Positions 1 through 4,738 of a stretch of DNA of 6,286 nt are shown one piece after another (the first letter of the stretch is position 1; every line of letters begins with the position of its first letter). This DNA comes from Syntrophaceae bacterium UBA2208 (GTDB taxonomy: Bacteria; Desulfobacterota; BSN033; UBA1163). The notes under the pieces are model-generated. The model did no database searches. It worked only from the letters and a program-made list of their open reading frames with translations, and was not told the origin of the DNA. The DNA is taken from NCBI GenBank assembly GCA_002327885.1, contig DCUS01000236.1, positions 1 through 6,286 on the forward strand, given 5' to 3'. The translations under genes were made by a program, and so were the position numbers.

Positions 1-2
1 AC

Positions 3-554
3 GGGAGAAACATCATTGACGGCAAAAAATCAGACCTCAAGCGGAATGAACGGATGTACATCATTGGTCCCTTTGAAGCAAATACCTTTGAAGGCTGGCG
101 AACAGGGATGGACAGGACAAATAGGTTCTACTTCACTGAACCATCCGATTCCTATGCGGAAAAGGTATTTGAAGATGCCTCGGCCATGGGGACCATCGCT
201 CTTGCTGTCTACAGAGAAAAGCTTCCGGAAGCGGTTCCCTACTCCGGGAGGTCATTCAGGAGGAAAGAATCACCTTCAAGAGCCGCACCCTGTGCCCCAG
301 AGGAGAGCCACTCTACTGATAAGTTTGAGCAGAAGAAGAATGAACAGGCCGGCACCGGATTTGGGGAATCGACCTACTCCCCTGCTTATGTGGTCCACTT
401 TGATCCCGAACATGCAATAGCCGAAAAAATCGTTCTGAAATATGAGTGGCGATCAGAACTCTGCAGAAAAGGAATCATTCCATGCGGTCCGAAGAACAGG
501 CTCTGGCCTGATGACTTCGAATTTGCCCCAATTCCGAAAGATTTTAGAGGATGA
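3..554 (+). CDS. Conserved hypothetical protein, 5'-truncated by window edge
   Basis: The frame is open from base 3 to the TGA at 552-554, so about 183 C-terminal residues are visible and the N-terminus lies outside the window. The ATG at 54 is probably internal, because the conserved pattern begins before it (VDG-like 'IIDGKKS' followed by 'MYIIGPFEANTFEGWRTG'). From memory this matches a widespread proteobacterial family of unknown function with the pattern 'G-Y-V-I-x-P-Y ... GWR-S ... FxF ... SYA ... GVIGVAVFRE'. Here the corresponding parts are GPFEANTFEGWRTG, FYFTEPSDSYAEK and GTIALAVYREK. A polar linker follows, then a second conserved block, GTGFGESTYSPAYVVHFD, and a 'LKYEWRSELCRKGI' segment close to the family's 'LRYDDRAGL..GI'. 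Members I recall have N-terminal signal peptides, so export is likely, but that part is not seen here. No catalytic residues are recognisable. The family match is from motif memory, not a search. Confidence 0.8.
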   Translation, partial: GRNIIDGKKSDLKRNERMYIIGPFEANTFEGWRTGMDRTNRFYFTEPSDSYAEKVFEDASAMGTIALAVYREKLPEAVPYSGRSFRRKESPSRAAPCAPEESHSTDKFEQKKNEQAGTGFGESTYSPAYVVHFDPEHAIAEKIVLKYEWRSELCRKGIIPCGPKNRLWPDDFEFAPIPKDFRG

Positions 555-601
555 CACGTAAAACTGGGGCTTGCATACATGCATTTACCATGTTAGAAAA
601 T

Positions 602-639
602 CCCAGCATACCTGCCTGTCGACAGACAGGTATGCTGGG
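602..639. repeat. 38-base near-perfect palindrome
   Basis: The arms CCCAGCATACCTG and CAGGTATGCTGGG flank a GTCGAC centre. Only one symmetric pair is mismatched (base 14 against base 25 of the element). It lies between the end of the upstream gene and the next promoter. There is no T-run on the plus strand, so it is a poor intrinsic terminator in that direction. On the minus strand it is followed by a short ATTTTC. It resembles the dispersed 'CCTGTCTG..CAGACAGG' palindromes of deltaproteobacterial genomes, a resemblance from memory. Confidence 0.8.
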
Positions 640-670
640 GACGGTGGCAAAAAATCAAAAGGCTTACCCT

Positions 671-685
671 GGGCTTGTCGAAGGG
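671..685. repeat. Short dispersed-repeat-like motif (CTTGTCGAAGGG type)
   Basis: GGGCTTGTCGAAGGG is the reverse complement of CCCTTCGACAAGCCC, half of the CTTCGACAAGCTCAGG-type element scattered in many anaerobe genomes. Related pieces occur at 1743-1770 and 1844-1866. It abuts the TTGACA of the next promoter directly. Confidence 0.45.
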
Positions 686-712
686 TTGACAATTTCACGG
701 TATTATTATAAT
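686..712 (+). promoter_or_regulatory. Putative sigma70 promoter for the GMP-synthase-like gene
   Basis: A perfect TTGACA (686-691) and a perfect TATAAT (707-712) are separated by 15 bases, two shorter than optimal. Transcription would start near 719 and give a leader of about 28 bases before the ATG at 748. The -35 box adjoins the repeat-like motif at 671-685. The short spacing is the main reason for doubt. Confidence 0.5.
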
Positions 713-747
713 TTTCTTCCATCGTAAAAAGGTTGAGGAGGAGAAGG

Positions 748-1680
748 ATGAACTATAGGGCATTTGTAGAGGAGCAGATTGCTTCGATAAGAGAAACGGT
801 GGGGAGCGGCGTTGCGATTAATGCGCTAAGTGGAGGAGTGGATAGCTCAGTCGTTACAGTTCTTGGGCACCGTAGCCTTGGCAAGGCGCTCAAAACCGTT
901 TTTGTTGATAGTGCGCTGATGAGAAAGGGTGAGCCGGAACGGGTCGTCAAAATTTTTGCTAAAATGAGGATTCCTGTAGATCTGGCGGACGCAAGAGCGG
1001 ATTTCTTGAATGCGCTCAAGGGATTAACTGACCCCGAGGAGAAACGTAACGCTGTCACAAATACCTTCTATGCCAAAGTTTTTGGGAAACTTGTCCGTGA
1101 GACAGGAGCAAAATTCCTGCTCCATGGAACCATTCTTACGGATATTGAAGAAACCGTAGCTGGCATCAAGCGCCAGCACAACATCCTTGCACAGATTGGA
1201 ATTGATCCGGAGAAGGAATATGGCTATAAGGTTTTGGAACCCCTTCAAAGGCTGCGCAAAGACGGTGTCAGAAAAGTAGCCGAGATTCTTGGCCTTCCAT
1301 CTGAAATTACAAAGAGAATTCCCTTTCCGGGTCCTGCGTTGGCCACAAGAATTGTTGGAGAAGTGACAGAGCAGCGGCTTGAAATCGTGCGAGAGGCCAC
1401 AGCTATTGTTGAAAAAGAACTCGAAAAAAGCAGGGCCTTTCAATATTTGGCAGTCCTTCTTAATGACAAGGCCACTGGAATCCGCGAGGGCATGCGTGAG
1501 TTTGGTCAGATTATTGTCGTCCGATGTATCAACAGCGTGGATGCGAGAACAGCAACGGTTACCAAAATTCCATGGGATAAGCTAAACCGTATTAGCAAAC
1601 GCATCACATCCATCAAGGGTGTAAACCGGTGCCTTTATGATCTGACCCCCAAGCCCCCTGCAACGATTGAGTATATTTGA
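748..1680 (+). CDS. Stand-alone GMP-synthase-type ATP-pyrophosphatase (GuaA C-terminal half)
   Basis: The 310-residue protein corresponds to the ATP-PPase and dimerisation domains of GMP synthase, which amidate XMP to GMP using ATP and ammonia. There is no class I glutaminase domain, as in the split archaeal GuaAb subunit. The PP-loop SGGVDSS is at residues 28-34. FVDSALMRKGE (52-62), LKGLTDPEEKR (90-100), HGTILTDIEET (126-136), PFPGPALATRIVGEVT (192-207) and the C-terminal KPPATIEYI (302-310) all match family blocks, the last being the XMP-binding tail. The usual lid motif 'K-S/T-HHNVGGLP' is changed to IKRQHNILAQIGIDPEKE (140-157), and canonical GPGLA has become GPALA. An in-frame TTG at 733 would include the ribosome site itself. 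The ATG at 748 follows AGGAGG (736-741) by 6 bases and is preferred. It appears monocistronic. Family membership is certain; whether the product is GMP is not, so no symbol is given. Confidence 0.88.
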   Translation: MNYRAFVEEQIASIRETVGSGVAINALSGGVDSSVVTVLGHRSLGKALKTVFVDSALMRKGEPERVVKIFAKMRIPVDLADARADFLNALKGLTDPEEKRNAVTNTFYAKVFGKLVRETGAKFLLHGTILTDIEETVAGIKRQHNILAQIGIDPEKEYGYKVLEPLQRLRKDGVRKVAEILGLPSEITKRIPFPGPALATRIVGEVTEQRLEIVREATAIVEKELEKSRAFQYLAVLLNDKATGIREGMREFGQIIVVRCINSVDARTATVTKIPWDKLNRISKRITSIKGVNRCLYDLTPKPPATIEYI

Positions 1681-1689
1681 TACGTTCGA

Positions 1690-1731
1690 CGGCGCGAAAC
1701 CCCGATTTTAAAACCGGATTTAAAAGCGCCG
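1690..1731. repeat. Inverted repeat just after the GMP-synthase-like gene
   Basis: CGGCGC (1690-1695) pairs with GCGCCG (1726-1731). Inside, TTTTAAA (1706-1712) pairs with TTTAAAA (1719-1725) around a 6-base loop, leaving a 10-base bulge on the left. It begins 10 bases after the stop codon. There is no following T-run, so it could be a folded 3' end or a repeat fragment rather than a classic intrinsic terminator. Confidence 0.35.
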
Positions 1732-1742
1732 CTTCCAACAAC

Positions 1743-1886
1743 AAGCTCAGGACACTGAGTTTATCGAAATGCGGCATCAACCTTGCCTACCGGCCCCGGT
1801 CCCGACCGAGGGCGGGGCAGCCAGGTTAAGTACACCCCGGGCGCTTGTCCTGAGTGCAGTCGGAGGATGAGACCAGGGTGTCGAAT
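1743..1886. repeat. Cluster of dispersed palindromic repeat elements
   Basis: CTCAGGACA (1746-1754) is inverted as TGTCCTGAG (1846-1854). The right copy, 1844-1866, differs at two positions from the consensus I recall, CTTGTCCTGAGCGCAGTCGA plus AGG. The left copy continues into TTTATCGAAATG, a decayed TTGTCGAAGTG. Between them is an imperfect GC-rich hairpin (1779-1826) whose inner arms are GCCCCG (1793-1798) and CGGGGC (1813-1818) and whose outer arms are AACCT and AGGTT. Elements of this kind are usually non-coding and present in many copies. The copy number here cannot be known from one window. Confidence 0.55.
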
Positions 1887-2221
1887 GGGTTGATTTACTT
1901 CTTACGCGTTTGCTGCTGCGAAAATCAGGATTTGGCTATACAGATATTGTCAAGCGTGATAGTGACTCCTTCCTTGTTGTTTTTCAATTTCTACCCTTAT
2001 ATGCACCATTTCAAGTGGTAATAAACGGAATAGATCTGGGGTTTTGATTTCTTTTCCATATCGCCGCCTTTGAAGAGGTGCACATATTGGCAAGATATTC
2101 TCTCCTTTTAAAGGTCCAAAACTACCCAGAAATATTGGGCGGCTGGTTCGTTGCTTCCTTCCTGAAATTCTCGAAGAAGAACTTTGCTCCATATGTGAAA
2201 ATTACAACCAATAATCCTCGG

Positions 2222-2249
2222 GTTGCCACTGCGGGGATTTATTGGCAAC
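2222..2249. repeat. Inverted repeat upstream of the galT promoter
   Basis: GTTGCCA (2222-2228) and TGGCAAC (2243-2249) form perfect 7-base arms around a 14-base spacer, about 54 bases upstream of the galT -35 box. It could be a binding site for a regulator or a weak hairpin. No T-run follows on either strand, so an intrinsic terminator is unlikely. Confidence 0.4.
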
Positions 2250-2302
2250 GAAGTGCTTAAAGAATACTAAAACCTTCGCTCATATCTTGTGGTCTTTTTT
2301 TC

Positions 2303-2331
2303 TTGACATACAACTGCGTTTTTCCTATATT
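2303..2331 (+). promoter_or_regulatory. Strong sigma70-type promoter for galT
   Basis: A perfect TTGACA (2303-2308), a 17-base spacer and TATATT (2326-2331) make the best promoter match in the window. The start would be near 2338, giving a leader of about 38 bases. The ribosome site AGAGG (2365-2369) ends 6 bases before the ATG at 2376. The box quality suggests constitutive or only modestly regulated expression. Confidence 0.75.
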
Positions 2332-2375
2332 CCACCCAAGCGAAAGCGAGTTCTTATCAAAAAAAGAGGCGTTCC

Positions 2376-3386
2376 ATGACCGAATTGCGACAGGACCCGA
2401 CTACTAAACAATGGGTGATCATCGCCACCGAGCGGGCCAGGCGCCCTCAAGATTTTGTGCAACAAAGTATTTCCCTTACCCTTCCGCCTTATAAGGCCGA
2501 TTGCCCCTTCTGTCCCGGGAATGAACACATGACCCCTCCTGAGAAGATGGCTTACCGCAGCGGAGGACCAGTCAACGGCCCCGGTTGGTGGGTACGGGCT
2601 GTACCTAACAAGTTTTCCGCTCTGATCCCGGAAGGAAGCCTCATCCGGAAAGAAGAAGACGGGTTTTTCAGGAAAATGGATGGGGTAGGCCAGCATGAAG
2701 TCATCATTGAATCTCCCCAACACAATCTATGCATCCCTCTGATGGAGGATAAACAAGTAGAAGAAGTTGTGTTGGCTTACAGGGAACGTTACTTAACTCT
2801 ACGGGAAGACCCTCGCTTCAGCCTAATAATCATTTTCAAGAACCACGGCCCTGGTGCCGGCACTTCCCTTGAACATCCTCATTCCCAACTAGTCGCCACC
2901 CCCATCGTCCCCCTCTCCATCCGCTACCGCTACGAGAAGGCCATGGGCCACTACGATGATGCCGGGACCTGTGTTTATTGTGACTATATCCGGGCAGGTC
3001 TGCGGGTGCGTACCCGCTTAGTCATGGAGACCGAACGCTTTCTGGCATTCCACCCCTTCGCCTCCCGTGCTCCTTTCGAGACGTGGATTCTGCCCAAAGA
3101 ACACCAGGCCTCCTTTGGCTCGATTACCATGAATGATAGCAAAGAATTTTCCCGAGTCCTGAAAGTGATCCTTTTGAAAATGTACCATGCTTTGAACAAT
3201 CCGGGTTATAACTACATCATCCACACGGCCCCGATTAAGGACGAACAGGAAGAATATTATCACTGGCACCTCCAAATCCTGCCCCGTTTGGTTACCCCGG
3301 CCGGATTCGAACTGGGGACGGGAATGTTCATCAACACCGCGCTGCCAGAGGAAACGGCTGCTTTCATCCGAGATTTTCCAGTCTGA
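2376..3386 (+). CDS. galT: Galactose-1-phosphate uridylyltransferase
   Basis: This HIT-superfamily enzyme of the Leloir pathway transfers UMP between UDP-glucose and galactose-1-phosphate through a uridylyl-histidine intermediate, in the cytoplasm. It has 336 residues, the usual size. Visible features in order are the N-terminal 'RQDPTTKQWVIIATERARRP', the zinc-type pair C43-PF-C46, NKFSAL, HEVIIESPQHN, FKNHGPGAGTSLEHPHSQ with the active-site H167-P168-H169, a second C199-VY-C202, FHPFASRAPFETWILPK, and the C-terminal H296-W-H298 in YYHWHLQILPR. All core residues expected for a working enzyme seem present. The ATG at 2376 has a good AGAGG site and fits the family N-terminus. No galK, galE or other sugar gene is adjacent, so it is probably a lone transcription unit. 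Some relatives act on other nucleotide-sugar pairs, and substrate choice is not readable here. Confidence 0.95.
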   Translation: MTELRQDPTTKQWVIIATERARRPQDFVQQSISLTLPPYKADCPFCPGNEHMTPPEKMAYRSGGPVNGPGWWVRAVPNKFSALIPEGSLIRKEEDGFFRKMDGVGQHEVIIESPQHNLCIPLMEDKQVEEVVLAYRERYLTLREDPRFSLIIIFKNHGPGAGTSLEHPHSQLVATPIVPLSIRYRYEKAMGHYDDAGTCVYCDYIRAGLRVRTRLVMETERFLAFHPFASRAPFETWILPKEHQASFGSITMNDSKEFSRVLKVILLKMYHALNNPGYNYIIHTAPIKDEQEEYYHWHLQILPRLVTPAGFELGTGMFINTALPEETAAFIRDFPV

Positions 3387-3390
3387 TTGC

Positions 3391-3617
3391 TTGACTAAGC
3401 GTTTCTTGCCATTTCCATTCCATCGTAGATACTTTTTTTGATGCAATGCGAGAAAGTTTGGAGAATTGAGATCAGAGGATTTGGAACCTTTGTGGTCAGG
3501 CATTACGGTGCTTATAAGGGTCGAAACCCCAAAACTGGCGAGATTGTCCATGTCCCGCCTAAGAAACTCCCTTACTTCAAAGTTGGAAGGGAAATGAAAA
3601 AATTGGTTAACAAATAG
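3391..3617 (+). pseudogene. Broken IHF/HU family DNA-binding protein gene (IHF-beta-like)
   Basis: The frame opening at ATG 3441 and ending at TAG 3615-3617 encodes the C-terminal arm region of an IHF/HU protein: IEIRGFGTF, then HYGAYKGRNPKTGE, with the GRNP beta-arm tip whose proline intercalates into DNA, and KKLPYFKVGREMKKLVNK. The upstream part is in another frame. Bases 3422-3466 read IVDTFFDAMRESLEN and then TGA, which is the family's helix 2 region ('IVDxFFDAL..AL'). The two frames meet near 3456-3463, and a small deletion removed the usual 'NGDR' turn. Before 3422 most of the N-terminal helix is missing; LTKRFL at 3391 may be a trace of an 'MTK.DL' start. A full member has about 90-100 residues. 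With a frameshift and a lost N-terminus this is almost surely inactive. It starts 4 bases after galT stops. Confidence 0.85.
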
Positions 3618-3640
3618 ATTGAGAAGTAGAGTAAATTCTT

Positions 3641-3718
3641 ATGAATGGAAACACGGTCATTGAACATCTGAAGGAATTAGCTGAAAGATTTGGCGCACAA
3701 ACCTGCTACGTTGGATAA
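3641..3718 (+). CDS. Possible 25-codon ORF or 5' remnant, unknown
   Basis: ATG 3641 opens a 25-residue frame (it contains 'VIEHLKELAERFGAQ') ending at TAA 3716-3718. It follows the IHF remnant directly, has a helix-like amphipathic start and only a weak upstream GAG. It could be the start of a gene whose remainder was lost when the region decayed. It overlaps no other gene and ends 22 bases before the 3' end of the minus-strand zinc-ribbon gene. Function is not recognised and it may be chance. Confidence 0.2.
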   Translation: MNGNTVIEHLKELAERFGAQTCYVG

Positions 3719-3740
3719 TGCTTCATTCCCATTCTCGGCA

Positions 3741-3884
3741 TCAACCCCTTTGCCTGATTCGATTCTCCAAAATAACCGGGTCAACGATCTCTCCGCAGGA
3801 AATGCATCTCCATCCAAAAAAATCTTCAACCGGACTGTAAAAATTCTCATAAGCCATAAGACCACCGCATCGATTGCATTTCAT
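3741..3884 (-). CDS. Small zinc-ribbon protein, conserved hypothetical
   Basis: The 47-residue protein starts at the CAT 3882-3884 (ATG on the minus strand) and ends at TCA 3741-3743. It begins MKCNRCGGLMAYENFY and continues DFFGWRCISCGEIVDPVILE. Cysteines C3/C6 and C27/C30 form two CxxC knuckles expected to hold one zinc ion. The pattern 'MKCNRCGG..YE.FY...GWRC..CGE..D..I..NR' matches a small conserved hypothetical family I associate with Desulfobacterota; its role is unknown, perhaps nucleic-acid or protein binding. A perfect AAGGAGG (bases 3890-3896 on the minus strand) sits 5 bases before the ATG, which argues strongly for translation. The plus-strand frames across it are shadows. It is downstream of a short minus-strand ORF (3928-3990) and probably co-transcribed with it from a promoter near 4022-4050. 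Confidence 0.85.
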   Translation of the reverse strand: MKCNRCGGLMAYENFYSPVEDFFGWRCISCGEIVDPVILENRIRQRG

Positions 3885-3927
3885 GGTATCCTCCTTAAGT
3901 CTTCATCTCTTCGACGATTTTAGCCTA

Positions 3928-3990
3928 CTATAAAGTTCCTGTTGTCTCGGGCTGATCTTTATTTTCTTTGGTTTCTCTTCTCTGTGCCAT
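3928..3990 (-). CDS. Short ORF upstream of the zinc-ribbon gene, possibly frameshifted
   Basis: The ATG at 3988-3990 follows an AGGAG by 7 bases and opens a 20-residue, highly charged and polar frame (MAQRRETKENKDQPETTGTL) that ends in two tandem TAG codons (3928-3930 and 3925-3927). The same frame resumes as AKIVEEMKT up to a TAA just before the next ribosome site. The neighbouring frame reads KPKKIKISPRQQELYSRLKS to a TGA at 3903-3905 and looks more protein-like. So this may be a short leader peptide or a frame-broken gene of about 30-35 codons. The good ribosome site supports translation. Function is unknown. Confidence 0.4.
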   Translation of the reverse strand: MAQRRETKENKDQPETTGTL

Positions 3991-4021
3991 GATTTTACTC
4001 CTCTCAAATCACTTCAAGATT

Positions 4022-4050
4022 AAGATAATCATGGACTGAAAATATATCAA
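4022..4050 (-). promoter_or_regulatory. Putative promoter for the minus-strand short ORF and zinc-ribbon gene
   Basis: On the minus strand, TTGATA (4045-4050) and TATCTT (4022-4027) are 17 bases apart. Transcription would begin near 4015, about 25 bases before the ATG at 3990. The -35 matches 5 of 6 consensus bases and the -10 matches 4 of 6. Confidence 0.45.
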
Positions 4051-4096
4051 CCAACATTCATGATTGGAATTACAAATAAACTCTTAAATACAAAAC

Positions 4097-4124
4097 GCCA
4101 TTGCAATTCTTAAAAGACAATGGC
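4097..4124 (-). terminator. Terminator-like hairpin on the minus strand
   Basis: Perfect 7-base arms GCCATTG and CAATGGC enclose 14 bases that contain an inner CTT/AAG pair. Read on the minus strand, the hairpin is followed by GTTTTGTATTT. It begins 4 bases after the TAA that closes the minus-strand coding-like remnant at 4129-4353, which is where an intrinsic terminator would sit. The stem is short and AT-balanced, so its strength is uncertain. Confidence 0.45.
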
Positions 4125-4128
4125 ATTG

Positions 4129-4353
4129 TTAGCTCGGGTTACCACTCGAGTCTGTCTCATATGTAGTGAACGAGTACACCCCCGATGCAGAGACGTTATC
4201 CTCTCTTTCAATCGGAAATCCTCAAGCCATGGCGCTTACTAATCTCAACTCTTTGTAGATACCCCCTTTTCCGAGGACTCCTTCCTGAAAGGTTGTTTTT
4301 GCATTTTTGTCCCCTAATGCAACAGTTCGACCCGTAATCGTTGATTTCGGATT
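4129..4353 (-). pseudogene. Possible 3' remnant of an unidentified gene
   Basis: On the minus strand a frame of 74 codons runs from 4353 to a TAA at 4129-4131, with a single internal TGA at 4222-4224 (codon 44) after VSAMA. The visible peptide has an ordinary protein-like composition, for example TVALGDKNAKTTFQEGVLGK and then GFPIEREDNVSASGVYSF, ending ETDSSGNPS. A TAA closes the frame just upstream at 4354-4356, and no start with a ribosome site was found. The terminator-like hairpin right after the stop supports this being the end of a real, now decayed gene. I do not recognise the family. Chance openness of a frame this short cannot be excluded. Confidence 0.3.
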
Positions 4354-4389
4354 TTATTGTTTGCATCTTAACCCAAGCGGATTATTTGT

Positions 4390-4418
4390 TTGACACATTC
4401 AACGGCTCTTGGTATAGC
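4390..4418 (+). promoter_or_regulatory. Putative promoter upstream of the NHL-type remnant
   Basis: TTGACA (4390-4395), a 17-base spacer and TATAGC (4413-4418) form a fair sigma70 match. A second perfect TTGACA lies at 4423-4428, with TTATAT at 4447-4452 after 18 bases, so tandem starts are possible. The palindrome ATTGATCAAT (4428-4437) overlaps the second set. These could still drive transcription through the remnant into gldA. Confidence 0.45.
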
Positions 4419-4475
4419 TATGTTGACATTGATCAATCTAATAAGGTTATATCCTCGTTAAAAGAGGACTGAACC

Positions 4476-4681
4476 ATGAAGAAAGCATCCACAATGCGTC
4501 ATGTGATTGTTTGCTTATGGATAATCTCTTCTGCCACGTCAGTTTTTTCTCAGGAAGCATACAAGTTTGAGTTGATATGAGGTTCGTAGAAAAGTGGAGG
4601 GTTGATAAAGTATCTTCATGCCCTCTAAAGCACGTTTCAATAATCCTGGTGGAGTATGCAGTCCCATCGTCCGAGGTATAA
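4476..4681 (+). pseudogene. Decayed secreted NHL-repeat (beta-propeller) protein gene
   Basis: ATG 4476 follows AGAGGA (4463-4468) by 7 bases and opens a 34-codon frame with a clear signal peptide: basic start MKKASTMRH, hydrophobic core VIVCLWIISSATSV, and a cleavage region around FSQEA. It is followed by YKFELI, then TGA (4578-4580) where NHL proteins usually have the W of 'WGS'. The same frame continues GS, TAG, KSGG and KYLHAL, matching a degraded 'WGSxGSGDGQFxYP'. In another frame, 4636-4656 reads FNNPGGV, and after a one-base shift 4658-4678 reads AVPSSEV, matching the NHL repeat core 'FNNPGGVAVDSSGNVYV'. Intact members have several repeats forming a six-bladed propeller outside the cytoplasm. 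Nonsense codons and a frameshift show that this copy is dead. It ends about 58 bases before gldA. Confidence 0.75.
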
Positions 4682-4738
4682 GAATAAAAGGGTCGAACCA
4701 TCTGTTCACATAGTCCATCGAAAACAGAGGAGGTCCAT

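Larger units (their letters stand above)
1681..2375. other. Long intergenic stretch before galT, no convincing gene
   Basis: About 690 bases lie between the GMP-synthase-like gene and galT. The first 200 hold inverted-repeat elements, described separately. The section 1950-2260 is AT-richer and has only weak ORFs: 80 codons on the minus strand (1950-2192) and 60 codons on the plus strand (2078-2260). Neither has a convincing ribosome site or a recognisable motif, and they overlap each other. The final 75 bases hold the galT promoter and leader. Confidence 0.6.

Noticed and set aside
16..420. 134-codon plus-strand frame overlapping the first gene
   Set aside because: The overlapping frame 3-554 carries the conserved family pattern; this one is a shadow rich in proline, serine and arginine.
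733..747. TTG start for the GMP-synthase-like gene
   Set aside because: It would add only MRRRR encoded by the ribosome site itself; the ATG at 748 has ideal spacing.
1997..2059. Minus-strand 20-codon peptide MEKKSKPQIYSVYYHLKWCI resembling the start of IS200/IS605 TnpA
   Set aside because: The 'VYYHLKW' likeness is suggestive, but the frame ends at once, no HUH motif or later TnpA sequence could be found, and a match this short may be chance.
1950..2192. 80-codon minus-strand frame in the galT upstream gap
   Set aside because: No ribosome site, no motif, arginine- and serine-rich start; not strong enough to call a gene.
3384..3407. GCTT/AAGC mini-hairpin followed by GTTTCTT after galT as a terminator
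   Set aside because: The stem is only 4 pairs and the T-run is broken; the sequence also overlaps the IHF remnant start.
3018..3551. 177-codon open frame on the minus strand over the galT 3' end
   Set aside because: Antisense to galT and to the IHF remnant, both of which have clear family matches on the plus strand.
3690..3923. 77-codon plus-strand frame over the zinc-ribbon gene
   Set aside because: It is antisense to the zinc-ribbon gene, which has a perfect ribosome site and paired CxxC motifs.
4321..4345. GTTCGACCC sequence as a tRNA T-arm
   Set aside because: No acceptor, anticodon or D-arm pairing could be built around it.
4600..4682. Promoter directly upstream of gldA (TATAAG at 4677-4682)
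   Set aside because: No acceptable -35 box was found at 16-18 bases upstream, so the call would rest on one hexamer.
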